Assembly: GCA_030272585.1 (NCBI GenBank)
Contig: BSYQ01000006.1
Coordinates: forward strand, 253,001 to 317,000
From: Bryopsis sp. KO-2023
Lineage: Eukaryota; Chlorophyta; Ulvophyceae; Bryopsidales; Bryopsidaceae
Reading direction: 5' to 3'
Length of the DNA: 64,000 nt
The notes under the pieces: model-generated
Databases searched by the model: none
The model's input: the letters and a program-made list of their open reading frames with translations, nothing else
What the model was told of the DNA's origin: nothing
Made by a program: the position numbers and the translations under genes
In this document: positions 54,718 to 64,000 of the stretch, piece by piece
Numbering within the stretch: position 1 is the stretch's first letter
Layout of the letters: each line of letters begins with the position of its first letter

Positions 54718-55288
54718 TGAAACGGCTGACTTAGTAGGCGAAGATCTAGGCGGAAAACAGAGGTTACAGTCTGAGAGTTCCAGGTAGTCGCGGACTGACT
54801 GGAATGGGGTAGTTACGTGATGCTCAATGAGAGGCTGAAACGTAGTGAAAAGAGTTCGAACCAGGTTCAGTATATTCAGTGTCAGGTCTCAGATGGCTGA
54901 GAGTTTGGGTAGAGAGTCGGGAGTCAGACTGGAAGGAGCTTCAGTCTGGGTCCTTAGTCTAGAGGTTATCAAGGGTTATAAAGGGTTAGTCGGAGCTCTG
55001 GCTAGAAGGGCTGAGCTGAGAAATGATAGAGACGTTTTGGGGAGAGCTAGATGATAGCTAGTATTTGTAAGGTTAGGAGATGGGCTGGGAGTTTTCTAGA
55101 AGCTCTGGGCTGAGAGTATAAAAGGCTGGGGATCGTTGTAAAGAACAAGCTTGTTGAAATAAGATTTCAGTTGTATACTCTCGTGTCTCAGACCTTTCCT
55201 ATAGAACTTCTGGTCGTCTCCCAACGTGTGTGAAGAACGGATCAAGTGGCGGCTGGAAGTATTCAGCCTCGAAGAAGAATCCGTTTCA
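54718..55288 (+). repeat. 5' LTR of the DIRS-nested gypsy element
   Basis: 571 bp, from TGAAACGG to CCGTTTCA (8-bp inverted ends). By eye identical to 62373-62943. Target duplication ATTGC at 54713-54717. It contains a TATA box at 55117-55123. Confidence 0.97.
55117..55123 (+). promoter_or_regulatory. TATA box in the 5' LTR
   Basis: TATAAAA within GAGAGTATAAAAGGCTGGGG, about 170 bp before the LTR end. It is the likely core promoter for the element RNA and is repeated at the same place in the 3' LTR. Confidence 0.6.
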
Positions 55289-55309
55289 CTGGTTTCGGAG
55301 CGAGTTTCT

Positions 55310-56208
55310 ATGCCTATAATCAGAGAAGAAGAATACTGGTTTGGCGAAGAAGGAGATCCTAGGTTACTGCTTGTAGACCTCTGGCTGGAAGAGAACCCGT
55401 TGGAAGTTCTGCACATAGGCGAAGACAATAGTGATACTGAAAGCACAGGATCAAGCGAATCGAGAACTGAGACGGAGGCGACAGTTGATCTTCCGCTTAC
55501 CCCTGAAACCCCAACTCAGGAGGAACCCCAACATCAGTGAGTTTTGTTGTCTATGGACCCTTGGCTGGCTCACCTTCTCGATCTTTATTACAGAGTAGAG
55601 TGGCAGTATCCCAACGAGGAGCTGGGATTACCGATTGTGCGGAGGGCAGCTAGGAGGAACGAGGTTCAGTTGAACTACGAAGAACTCGACCTACTCTGCT
55701 TTCTGAAAGAGCTGGAAGAACAGGCTGACAAGGAGAATCAGCCAACCCCAACTACCGAGTCACCTCTCGACTTTCCCACTACATCAAGGTTTTACCGCTA
55801 CGACGAGGAGGAACGGAACTCCTTGGCCCTGACATCGCTTTTTCACCAATGAAAGAGGAGAGGATCCACGAACTAAACGACACCTACCAAGTAAAGTGGA
55901 CGCTCGCGCAGCCAGGAGTACATAACGTACGGGGGCACGAGCAAGAGCCGGTCGTAAACTCAGAGGGTCTGGAAATCCCAACTATCAGACCTCTGGGTTT
56001 GTTTGGCGACAAGTTTCTGCAGCTGACCCAAGAGGAGCGGCAGATTGTCAGGACGTGCACCGGAGATCCAGAGAGGAAGAGGGTTCCAGACACCCTCGTA
56101 AATCAGGAAGGAGAGTCAGTGGAGCTCCTTGATCGGAAAAGGCAGTCGAAGAAAGTTAGGGTATCCGAATTTACCTATCCGCGGAATACCCTAACCGAGG
56201 ATTTTTGA
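55310..56208 (+). other. Leader with short open frames between LTR and gag
   Basis: Closely packed acidic open frames fill the interval between the primer-binding site and gag. The peptides are rich in Glu, Leu and Arg (for example DPWLAHLLDLYYRVEWQYPN) and match no family I know. They could be small accessory proteins, leader peptides translated by reinitiation, or coincidental frames in a structured leader. Confidence 0.45.
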
Positions 56209-56215
56209 GGCTGAG

Positions 56216-57208
56216 ATGGAGCAACAGGTGGCTGAGTTGAGGGCGGCGTATGAGGAGGTAATGGGAAGGTTGAACCGAGTGCAAGGCGTGGTCGAAGAAG
56301 TACCGGGAATGCTGAGCACGGCGGTGAATGAGGCTGTGGGAAGCTCCATTTTGGAGCAACTAACCGACAAGGTGGGAACAGCAATCGGGGCGGCAACTGC
56401 AGCACAGGCTGGAACGGCGGCTGGAAGTGGTGGTCGAGGTAATGACCTGAGAAGTAAGCCAGCCCGACCTGATCTGTGGGGAGGCAGGCAGAATGACCCT
56501 CCTATCCAGGATTGGTTGTTCAGCCTCCGAGTGCATTTTGACGCCACCCACGTCGAAGATGGAGTCTCGAAACTCCGCCTGGCAGGATCTCTACTGAGAG
56601 GGCCAGCCGCGACATGGTGGAGGACAAGAGTGGAGGAGTCGGAGACTGATGGAGGCCGACCTGTGCCGACGTATGAGGACTTCTGTGAGGAGCTGAAAAA
56701 CCAGTTCGGGGAACCACATTTTTTGCGCCGCACACGGACAGAATGGGCGAATTTACGCCAAGGCGGAATGTCTGTGCGGGAATACACGCATCGTTTTAGA
56801 CAGCTGATGCTGTATATTTCCGACGCATCAGAGGGCGAGAAAATACACAGGTTCGTCGATGGTTTGCGAGGGAGGGTTGGCATCGAGACCGACCTCCAAA
56901 ACCCCAAGACCTTGGATGAAGCTATTCGAGTGGCGGAAAGGTGGGGAGGAGCTCAATCCGGGAGTTCGATCTTGAATCGAGATCGCGGCGGCGGCGGCAA
57001 CAGCGGCGGCGGAAATCGCAGATCGGATCACATGGAATTGGACTACGTCGGAAGAAGGCGACAACAGAGACAGCAGAGACAGCGAGGTGATAAAGAGAGA
57101 GAAAGAAATAAGCCAGTCTGGAAGAAAGAAAAAGCAGACGGAGAGGTGAAGTGTTACAAGTGTGGGCGTCGAGGGCATTACGCTCGAGATTGCCCCTCGC
57201 GAAAATGA
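56216..57208 (+). CDS. gag: Gag of the DIRS-nested chromovirus
   Basis: 330 codons. An N-terminal coil ([20 protein letters not shown]) is followed by a linker and then the retrotransposon gag core with the conserved W[11 protein letters not shown] start, [12 protein letters not shown], and the F[11 protein letters not shown] motif. A Gly/Arg-rich tail ends in the zinc knuckle [14 protein letters not shown]. Normal length for chromoviral Gag. Pol begins in an overlapping frame before gag ends, consistent with programmed frameshifting known in the family. Confidence 0.95.
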   Translation: MEQQVAELRAAYEEVMGRLNRVQGVVEEVPGMLSTAVNEAVGSSILEQLTDKVGTAIGAATAAQAGTAAGSGGRGNDLRSKPARPDLWGGRQNDPPIQDWLFSLRVHFDATHVEDGVSKLRLAGSLLRGPAATWWRTRVEESETDGGRPVPTYEDFCEELKNQFGEPHFLRRTRTEWANLRQGGMSVREYTHRFRQLMLYISDASEGEKIHRFVDGLRGRVGIETDLQNPKTLDEAIRVAERWGGAQSGSSILNRDRGGGGNSGGGNRRSDHMELDYVGRRRQQRQQRQRGDKERERNKPVWKKEKADGEVKCYKCGRRGHYARDCPSRK

Positions 57209-60200
57209 GTGTGTTAGGTAAACTCGCAGGATGTGAAGTTAAGGGGAAGCCTGCGAGTTCGAGGAATTCTAGGAGTTCGAGGGATTTTTCGTTGGAAGAA
57301 ACGTCCAAGGAACCGACTAGACCTGATAACCAAGATAACCTAGAAGTCCATTCATTTGATGGGACAGATTTAGACATGACTAAGTTCGGATTTCTAGCAG
57401 TGGCTGAAACTGATAACCGAACTAGACAACTGATTACTGTGAAAGGGGAAATCTCAGGTTTTGCAGCTGAGATATTAATAGACTGTGGAGCAACTGATTG
57501 CTTTTTGGCTCGGAAATTTTGCGAGAAAAATAAGCTGGAATTAGAAGCACAAGAAGAAAAAGTTAGCCTGGCTGGGGGAAGTACCTTAGAATCTAAAGGG
57601 AAGATCAGGGCTACTCTCAGATTTGGAGATTTTGCTAGTAGGGAGATTTTTCATGAAATGTCTCTTGCTAAGTATGATGCTATATTGGGAAAAACTTGGC
57701 TGGCTAAGCATAATCCCCGGGTTGATTTTCGAACGAATGAGGTAGTGGTTTCAGACGGGCTGAAAGAACATTTGATTCCTCCGGTAAACCCCGGAGAGGA
57801 GGAAGAGGAACAGTATGTGCTGATGGTGTTTGAAACATGTTTGAACAGAACTGACTCTGAACAAAATGTTTCCAGACAAGCTGAACTTGCAGCAGAAATC
57901 AGACAGGAATTTCCTAACACTTTTGTGGAAGAATTACCCAGTGAGATACCCCCTTCCAGAGGTATCGAACACACGATCCAGTTGGAACCAGGCACGGTTC
58001 CACAAAGTAAAGCACCTTATCGACTAGGCATCAAGGAAATGGCAGAACTGAAAACTCAGATTGCAGCCATGTCGGAAAAAGGGTTTATTCGACCGAGTAG
58101 ATCACCTTGGGGAGCACCGGTAATTTTTGTACCGAAGAAGAACGGGAAACTACGCATGTGTGTAGATTATCGAGCATTGAATAAGGTGACGGTGAAAAAC
58201 GCTTATCCGATTCCGAGGATAGATGAACTGATAGATCAGCTTCATGGCGCAAAATACTTCTCGAAAATAGATTTGTGTTCGGGATACTATCAAGTCAGGA
58301 TGGCGAAAAAGGATTGGGCGAAAACTGCTTTTCGAACTAGATATGGATCTTACGAATACACAGTTATGCCAATGGGTTTGACAAATGCACCAGCAACTTT
58401 TATGAATGTGATGAACGATGTTTTTCGACCACATCTGGATAAGTTTGTTATAGTTTATCTCGATGATATCTTAGTTTACAGTCGGAACTGGGAAGAGCAT
58501 AAGGAACATCTTAGACAAGTGTTTCAGCTACTCGAAAAACACAAACTTTACGTTTCACCGGACAAATGTGATTTGGGGATGACAGAAGTCGAATTTTTGG
58601 GACACATAGTCGGAAGAGAGGGACTCTCCGTGGTACCTAAGAAAGTTTTAGCCATTCAGGAGTGGGCACAACCTCAGACAGTTCGGGATATTAGGTCGTT
58701 TTTGGGTTTAGCGAATTATTATCGGAAATTTATTAAGGGATACTCTGGGATTGCAACGCCGTTACATGAACTAACAAGGAAGGAAGTTAAATGGCAGTGG
58801 ACTGAAAGTCAGGAGAAAGCGTTTCAGACGCTAAAGAAGAGCATGCAGGAGGCACCTGTGTTAATAATTCCAGATCCGGAGTTGAGTTTTGAAGTAACTA
58901 CAGACGCATCGGATTTTGCTATTGGAGGAGTTTTGACGCAAGATCAAGGTCAGGGGCAACAACCAGCCGCGTTTGAAAGTCGGAAATTAAATTCAGCTGA
59001 GAGGAATTATCCGACACACGAAAAAGAACTGTATGCGATAGTTTATTGTTTGAAAACTTGGCGACATTATTTGGGGGCGAGGAAATTTGTGGTTCACACG
59101 GACCACGCTCCGCTGAAATATATTCAGACGCAGCCTAAATTATCCAGTAGACAGGCTAGGTGGATGGAAACTTTACAGGAGTTTGATTTTGAGATTAAAT
59201 ACAAACCTGGGAAAGAAAATACAGTTGCAGATGCATTGAGTCGAAGGTCGGAAATGGAATTAAACACTGTGGCAAAAGTCCGAGCAGGCGTAGTATTTCA
59301 GGATCAGGTTAGACTTGCGTATCAAGGGGATGAACATTGCAGAGAAGTTATAGCTAATTGGGAAGCTGGTGAAAAAGATCCGCGTTATAGGTGGGATGGC
59401 ACAAAATTGTGGTATAGTCTGAAAGACAAATGGTTTTGGTATATTCCAAAGGACAAAGAAATTAGACAAACAGTGTTGGCTGAATGTCACGATCAGGCTG
59501 GACATTTTGGGAGACACAAGACTGTCGCAAATGTTCGAAAAAGATATTATTGGCCTAGATGCACTGAGGATGTCGAACGATATGTTAGGACTTGTGTTGG
59601 TTGTCAGAAAAACAAGTCTAGCACTCAAAAACCATTGGGGTTATATCAGCCAATTCCAGTTCCAGACGAACGCTGGAAAGAAGTTTGTTTAGATTTTGTG
59701 GGACCTTTACCTATGACACAAAAGGGTCATGATTATTTAGTGGTTATGGTCGACCGTTTTAGTCGAATGATCCACTTGGTAGCCACCACTACTGCAGTTA
59801 CAGCTAGTGGGGTAGCTGAAATTTTCTTTGATACAATTTTCAGACATCATGGGTTGCCAGAGGCTATTATTTCCGATCGAGATACTCGTTTTACAGGCCA
59901 GTTTTGGCGAAAACTGTGGGAATTAGCGGGGACTCGTTTAGCTATGTCCTCTGGATATCACCCTGAAACTGATGGAATGACTGAAAGGGCAAATCGAGTA
60001 GTCGGAGACATGTTGCGAATTTATATTTCGACCATAGGGGGTGATTGGGACACTAAATTAGTGGCGGCTGAGTTTGCTTATAACTCATCTGTTCACTCAT
60101 CAACAGGTTTTACACCTTTTTATTTGGTTTATGGGCAACATCCCAGATCCCCTCAGGATTTGTTAGACTCAGGTCCAGTTTCAGATGAATGGTGGACAGT

Positions 60201-60750
60201 TTGGGCTAAAAGTTTACAGCTGGCTCGGAAAGCGATTTTGAAAAGCCAACAGCGACAGAGGGCTGTCGCAAACCGAGGGCGGAGGGATGCAAGTTTTGCA
60301 TTAAATCAGTATGTCTTTTTATCGACATCTGATTTACCTTTACCGCCAATGATGGGCCGGAAGTTGGTATCTAAGTTTTGTGGACCTTTTAGAATTATTG
60401 ATATTGTGACATCAGTAACTTACAGGTTGGAACTTCCTAATCACTGGAAAATACATGATGTTTTTCATGTTTCCAAGCTAAAAGCATTTGAAGATGGATC
60501 AGAAGAGTTTCCAGCCAGGGCTATTTCTCCACCTCCAGATCCAGTGGTGTTGGAAGGAGTCGAGGAATATATCGTCGAAAAGATCAAGACACATCGAACC
60601 AAACGGCGGAAAAAGAAGAATGTGACAGAGTACTTGGTTTCCTGGGAAGGATACGGATCGGAAGAGGACCAGTGGCTCCCGTCACATCACTTGGGTAATG
60701 CGCAGCAAGTGCTGCAGGAGTATTTACGTCAAAAATCTTCCATGGACTAG
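57151..60750 (+). CDS. pol: Pol of the DIRS-nested chromovirus
   Basis: About 1,199 codons, open throughout. Protease with [15 protein letters not shown] (about residue 112); RT with [20 protein letters not shown] and catalytic [17 protein letters not shown]; RNase H with [12 protein letters not shown] and [11 protein letters not shown]; integrase HHCC zinc region, then core [26 protein letters not shown] and a conserved Glu in [11 protein letters not shown]; and the GPF region and a chromodomain ([15 protein letters not shown] ... [15 protein letters not shown]). It carries out cDNA synthesis and chromatin-guided integration. The true start is probably by frameshift from gag. Confidence 0.95.
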   Translation: MLQVWASRALRSRLPLAKMSVLGKLAGCEVKGKPASSRNSRSSRDFSLEETSKEPTRPDNQDNLEVHSFDGTDLDMTKFGFLAVAETDNRTRQLITVKGEISGFAAEILIDCGATDCFLARKFCEKNKLELEAQEEKVSLAGGSTLESKGKIRATLRFGDFASREIFHEMSLAKYDAILGKTWLAKHNPRVDFRTNEVVVSDGLKEHLIPPVNPGEEEEEQYVLMVFETCLNRTDSEQNVSRQAELAAEIRQEFPNTFVEELPSEIPPSRGIEHTIQLEPGTVPQSKAPYRLGIKEMAELKTQIAAMSEKGFIRPSRSPWGAPVIFVPKKNGKLRMCVDYRALNKVTVKNAYPIPRIDELIDQLHGAKYFSKIDLCSGYYQVRMAKKDWAKTAFRTRYGSYEYTVMPMGLTNAPATFMNVMNDVFRPHLDKFVIVYLDDILVYSRNWEEHKEHLRQVFQLLEKHKLYVSPDKCDLGMTEVEFLGHIVGREGLSVVPKKVLAIQEWAQPQTVRDIRSFLGLANYYRKFIKGYSGIATPLHELTRKEVKWQWTESQEKAFQTLKKSMQEAPVLIIPDPELSFEVTTDASDFAIGGVLTQDQGQGQQPAAFESRKLNSAERNYPTHEKELYAIVYCLKTWRHYLGARKFVVHTDHAPLKYIQTQPKLSSRQARWMETLQEFDFEIKYKPGKENTVADALSRRSEMELNTVAKVRAGVVFQDQVRLAYQGDEHCREVIANWEAGEKDPRYRWDGTKLWYSLKDKWFWYIPKDKEIRQTVLAECHDQAGHFGRHKTVANVRKRYYWPRCTEDVERYVRTCVGCQKNKSSTQKPLGLYQPIPVPDERWKEVCLDFVGPLPMTQKGHDYLVVMVDRFSRMIHLVATTTAVTASGVAEIFFDTIFRHHGLPEAIISDRDTRFTGQFWRKLWELAGTRLAMSSGYHPETDGMTERANRVVGDMLRIYISTIGGDWDTKLVAAEFAYNSSVHSSTGFTPFYLVYGQHPRSPQDLLDSGPVSDEWWTVWAKSLQLARKAILKSQQRQRAVANRGRRDASFALNQYVFLSTSDLPLPPMMGRKLVSKFCGPFRIIDIVTSVTYRLELPNHWKIHDVFHVSKLKAFEDGSEEFPARAISPPPDPVVLEGVEEYIVEKIKTHRTKRRKKKNVTEYLVSWEGYGSEEDQWLPSHHLGNAQQVLQEYLRQKSSMD

Positions 60751-60844
60751 CTCCTGTTTTCCTGAGTTCGGGTTGAGTGTGTGCGAGTGCGAGTGTGTGC
60801 GAGAGACAGTTTGGAGTTCGAAAAAGAAAAAGAAAGCAGACAAC

Positions 60845-61864
60845 ATGGTTGAGTTTGGTGGAGGAGTCAAAGCACTGTTGGAGGAGATTAAAAAGAATGC
60901 TGGAGCGATCGAGGGAGTGTCGGAAAGGATCAACAAAATGCTGGAGGAGTACCTGAAGGAAGGAACCAGATTGGAAAGAATCCAAGAAAGAGATGAGCAG
61001 GAGGCCCTGGAAAAAATGGCAAAGCTGGAGGAGGAAAAAGAACAACTCAAGCAAAAAATCGGCGAGCTGGAAGAAGAAGGGGGATTTCAGGCGGAAAGAG
61101 ATAGCTGGGAGGCTGAACGCACTCGGTTGCTCGACGACCGGGCGAAATATTTGGCGGAAAATGAGGACCTCAGCGTAAAATTGGCGATGGCGGAAACTTC
61201 AGCGGACGCGGCGAAAAGAGAGGCGGGAAAGCTGCTGATGGAGGGGGCAGATGAGGAAATGCGCCACAAGCTCGACGGGGTCGAAGACAAGCTGCGGGAA
61301 GAGCAAATGCGGAACCAACAGCTCAAGGGCCAGGTAGACTTGTTGAAGAGTATGGTGGAGTCCATGTCGGGAAAACCAAGCGGAGAAGTGAAGCACGAAG
61401 AGGGGGAAAAACACACTTGCGTGTTTTGTCGCACCCCAAGCAGCAACTGTCAGCCGACCGGAGAAGACTGCCAACGGCACTGGGTGTGCTCGAATATCGG
61501 GTGTCGGGATCGGGTGTGGCTGAGTATCAGTCTGGAAGTCGATGAGGAAAAACGAGACTGGCGGAGAATGTGGGTACCAGCTGAAACAGGGCCACCAATG
61601 GTGATGCACTCGGAAACCTGCAAACTCTGCGCCTTGGGTTTCAAATTGGGGTCGGATTATACTCGGGGAGTGTATTTAAAGGCCAAGCGGACCGTGGGCC
61701 CCCTGAGAAAATTCGAGGCAGCCGAAGACGATGCAGAACCAACGGACTACGATGGGGATTGGGTCGTCAATGAGCCAGGCGGAGACAGTGGACCAGAAGG
61801 AAAGAAAAGGAAACCTCCTGGAAGTTCAGGGGGATCCAGAAATGTGAAACTCAGAAAAGCCTGA
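60845..61864 (+). CDS. Extra 3' frame of the chromovirus: coiled coil plus Cys-rich module
   Basis: 339 codons from ATG at 60845, between pol and the 3' LTR. Residues about 1-190 are a long charged coiled coil (EEKEQLKQKIGELEEE type). A Cys/His-rich module follows with CVFCRTPSSNC, then CQRHWVCSNIGCRDRV, then CKLCALGF, likely zinc-binding. The tail is acidic and then basic (EGKKRKPPGSSGG). It is not an envelope protein: no membrane segment or signal peptide is seen. I recognise no family. Extra frames at this position occur in some gypsy elements, usually with unknown role. It may be made from a spliced or internal RNA. Confidence 0.75.
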   Translation: MVEFGGGVKALLEEIKKNAGAIEGVSERINKMLEEYLKEGTRLERIQERDEQEALEKMAKLEEEKEQLKQKIGELEEEGGFQAERDSWEAERTRLLDDRAKYLAENEDLSVKLAMAETSADAAKREAGKLLMEGADEEMRHKLDGVEDKLREEQMRNQQLKGQVDLLKSMVESMSGKPSGEVKHEEGEKHTCVFCRTPSSNCQPTGEDCQRHWVCSNIGCRDRVWLSISLEVDEEKRDWRRMWVPAETGPPMVMHSETCKLCALGFKLGSDYTRGVYLKAKRTVGPLRKFEAAEDDAEPTDYDGDWVVNEPGGDSGPEGKKRKPPGSSGGSRNVKLRKA

Positions 61865-62372
61865 GTGAATATAAAAAAAAAAAAATATAGGATCAAGAGT
61901 GAAATATGATTTTCTGTTGGTAATTGGGTGTTTGAATTTTATTTTGTTTTTGGAAGAAAAAGGAAAAGAACAGTGAATGGATCAAGTGAGGGTAGAGGGA
62001 ATTTCTGGAAAACAATTAACATACTGAGTGTGTAAAAACACTTGTGAGAATTACAGTTTGACTAGAGCTGAGACTGTGTGATTTCCAGTGTGGGCTGTGA
62101 AGTCTATTGAACAGGGTTGGGTTTATGTGTGAACGGGCTGGGATGGGATGTCACAGCGGCAGAAGTAACCATAAGCAGAAACCAACATTCAGCTCAAGTC
62201 GCAATCGGGAAGTTGTTACGGAAAACGTCGGAGAATATTGCTTACAGCTATATCAGAGGTATTCTCAGAATAAGCGAGTTAAGTCACTTGGCAGTTCTGG
62301 TGAAGTCGTGCAATACGAACTTAGTGTACAGAACATCGCTGGGTCAGCGATCTCTCTCTAAGGGGGGAGGAG

Positions 62373-62943
62373 TGAAACGGCTGACTTAGTAGGCGAAGAT
62401 CTAGGCGGAAAACAGAGGTTACAGTCTGAGAGTTCCAGGTAGTCGCGGACTGACTGGAATGGGGTAGTTACGTGATGCTCAATGAGAGGCTGAAACGTAG
62501 TGAAAAGAGTTCGAACCAGGTTCAGTATATTCAGTGTCAGGTCTCAGATGGCTGAGAGTTTGGGTAGAGAGTCGGGAGTCAGACTGGAAGGAGCTTCAGT
62601 CTGGGTCCTTAGTCTAGAGGTTATCAAGGGTTATAAAGGGTTAGTCGGAGCTCTGGCTAGAAGGGCTGAGCTGAGAAATGATAGAGACGTTTTGGGGAGA
62701 GCTAGATGATAGCTAGTATTTGTAAGGTTAGGAGATGGGCTGGGAGTTTTCTAGAAGCTCTGGGCTGAGAGTATAAAAGGCTGGGGATCGTTGTAAAGAA
62801 CAAGCTTGTTGAAATAAGATTTCAGTTGTATACTCTCGTGTCTCAGACCTTTCCTATAGAACTTCTGGTCGTCTCCCAACGTGTGTGAAGAACGGATCAA
62901 GTGGCGGCTGGAAGTATTCAGCCTCGAAGAAGAATCCGTTTCA
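62373..62943 (+). repeat. 3' LTR of the DIRS-nested gypsy element
   Basis: 571 bp, identical by eye to 54718-55288, preceded by the polypurine tract and followed by ATTGC. Confidence 0.97.
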
Positions 62944-63570
62944 ATTGCGTTGCAGCCAGAGTGGATCCCCTCGAAGGAGAATGTGTGGGCGGACAAACTG
63001 TCGAGAGCGAATCTTTCGGAGGAGGATTACTTGGTAAATCGGAAGTGGTTGGATCAGTTCAGCCGATGGTGGGGACCGTTCGATCTCGACAGGTTTGCGT
63101 CTCAATGGAGCAGAGTGGTGTTCCGTTACAATGCGGAATGGGGCGATCCGATGGCGGAGAGCGAGGCGTTCAGTGCCTTGGATTGGAGCCAGGGACATGC
63201 GTGGTGCCATCCACCGATTCGTCTGCTTTCGCAGTTGGGGGACCTGCTGCGCTCCTTACCTCAAGCAACTGCCACCGTTTTGATGCCCCTGTGGCCGTCG
63301 GCACCTTGGTTTCGTCCGATGTTCGAGTGTTTTCAGGAGTATGTGGTGGTTCCAGCGTGGGCGAATCCGCTGTTGCCTCCATTGGGCCGAGAGGGCGAAC
63401 CATTTCCCCAGGGCCGTTGGAATGTCATGGTAGGCGTGATTCGCAAGACGAAGTTTGGCTTCAGGAGTTATGGGGTGAATTGGAGGGATGCGTCAATTGG
63501 ACCGACGAGGCGCTACCTCAATTTGGCGAACTATCGAATGTGGAACGACGGGAGCTGTTTGGCGACTTAG
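62944..63570 (+). CDS. DIRS post-RNase H region, after the insertion
   Basis: Resumes with QPEWIPSKENVWADKLSR, the end of RNase H (the usual xIPGxxNxxADxLSR block). The DIRS-typical segment follows: GPFDLDRFASQWSRVVFRYN, then WCHPPIRLLSQLG and MPLWPSAPWFRPMFE. This W-x-x-DxFAS...PRF-like region regularly precedes the recombinase in DIRS elements. The recombinase frame overlaps its end. Confidence 0.85.
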   Translation: MALQPEWIPSKENVWADKLSRANLSEEDYLVNRKWLDQFSRWWGPFDLDRFASQWSRVVFRYNAEWGDPMAESEAFSALDWSQGHAWCHPPIRLLSQLGDLLRSLPQATATVLMPLWPSAPWFRPMFECFQEYVVVPAWANPLLPPLGREGEPFPQGRWNVMVGVIRKTKFGFRSYGVNWRDASIGPTRRYLNLANYRMWNDGSCLAT

Positions 63571-64000
63571 CGTTATCGAACAGCCCAGGAGGCAGGCGTT
63601 CCATTTGGATGCGTTTCCGAAAATGGCTCGGATTCGCTAAGTCAAGGGGTTGGTGCTGTGTGCCTGCTCGTCCCGTACGAATTTATGCTTATATTCTTTT
63701 TCTTCGCAATGAAGGGAGAGTGGCGCCCAGGTCCATGAGTAACTACCTCTCTGCCATAAGTACTGTCCACCGGTGGCTTGGTTCCGCATTCTCCGCGCAT
63801 GACTCCCTGACAGCTCGCCTCAAGCAGGCTTGGCTTATTAAGGTGCCTTCGGAGGATAAGGAACAACAGCCCAGAGACTTTCCCATGGACTGGTTGTGGT
63901 CGTGGGCCAAGAAGGGTTTGGTTGGGAGCGATGCAGAAAGCATTCGTCCCTATTTGATTTGCATTCTTGATGTGATATTCTTTTCGCGCGCTGATTCGAG
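63479..64000 (+). CDS. DIRS tyrosine recombinase, N-terminal part, cut by window edge
   Basis: The frame overlaps the RT/RNase H frame, as is usual in DIRS. It begins with a charged linker, then a core-binding domain (YAYILFLRNEGRVAPRSMSN, YLSAISTVHRWLGS), then the start of the catalytic domain, where FFSRADS matches the first catalytic Arg box. The remaining catalytic residues (HxxR and Tyr) lie beyond the window. It would insert the circular cDNA by strand exchange rather than by DDE chemistry. Confidence 0.8.

Larger units (their letters stand above)
54718..62943 (+). mobile_element. Ty3/gypsy chromovirus inserted in the DIRS element, very young
   Basis: 8,226 bp. Identical-looking 571-bp LTRs, duplication ATTGC on both sides (54713-54717 and 62944-62948), primer-binding motif TGGTTTCGGAGC at 55290-55301, and polypurine tract AGGGGGGAGGAG just before the 3' LTR. 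Parts in order: a ~0.9-kb leader with short open frames, gag, pol with chromodomain, and an extra frame of 339 codons. It looks whole, with no evident breaks in gag or pol. Confidence 0.95.
52347..64000 (+). mobile_element. DIRS-type tyrosine-recombinase retroelement, interrupted and cut by window edge
   Basis: Order on +: a gag-like frame (52347-53162), an RT/RNase H frame (from 53225), the post-RNase H region (62944-63570) and the start of a tyrosine recombinase (to the window end). No protease or DDE integrase of its own is seen, which fits DIRS elements. A gypsy element (54718-62943) is inserted within the RNase H part, with ATTGC duplicated. Apart from that insertion the copy looks whole as far as visible. 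Terminal repeats were not identified. Confidence 0.85.

Noticed and set aside
53044-54720. 558-codon open frame overlapping the DIRS RT
   Set aside because: It lies in another frame of the RT/RNase H region, is Gly/Ser/Glu-rich with no motif, and is explained by codon bias of the real frame.
60845-61864. Envelope gene of a retrovirus-like element
   Set aside because: No signal peptide, membrane helix or fusion peptide; the product is a coiled coil with Cys-rich motifs.

Overview
The window looks like nuclear DNA of an intron-rich eukaryote, most likely an alga or another protist. Evidence: genes split by GT-AG introns of about 90-850 bases, AT-rich intergenic DNA with many homopolymers, and a beta-helix protein with a GGA(I/L/V)/FxxN repeat (Pmp/POMP-like) fused to a multi-pass membrane tail, a type known from algae and other protists. 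About half of the window is transposable elements, several nested. I cannot name the species.

Layout. 1-4092: the 5' part of a Ty3/gypsy element on the minus strand, cut by the window edge. 4499-13801: a probable CACTA-superfamily (Plavaka-type) DNA transposon. It has a split transposase gene on +, clusters of palindromic GCTTCC/GGAAGC repeats at both ends, and convergent minus-strand genes inside, one starting 170 bases from the right cluster. 14-17 kb is sparse, with an ankyrin-repeat exon. 17.5-19.2 kb holds a secreted trypsin-fold gene whose catalytic serine position reads Asp. 20.2-21.4 kb and 38.2-40.1 kb hold two paralogues of a secreted Ala/Cys-rich protein with identical exon structure; the second carries a 704-bp inverted-repeat element in intron 2. 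Between them (24.3-34.4 kb) lies a 12-exon, about 1,612-codon membrane protein gene whose exon 8 is split by a 3,550-bp CACTA element with a GTA target duplication.

40.8-51.2 kb is a 5'-truncated LINE (endonuclease, RT, CCHC motif) with a young Ty3/gypsy chromovirus inserted in it (358-bp LTRs, GGGGA duplication). 52.3-64 kb is a DIRS-type tyrosine-recombinase retroelement with another very young, whole-looking Ty3/gypsy element in it (571-bp LTRs identical by eye, ATTGC duplication) that carries extra open frames before gag and after pol. All three gypsy elements share the primer-binding motif TGGTTTCGGAGC.

No bacterial-style operon, CRISPR array or rRNA gene is present. All exon models come from reading splice consensus and phase by eye. 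They are strongest for the membrane protein (all 12 phases fit), the two Ala/Cys-rich genes and the protease homologue.
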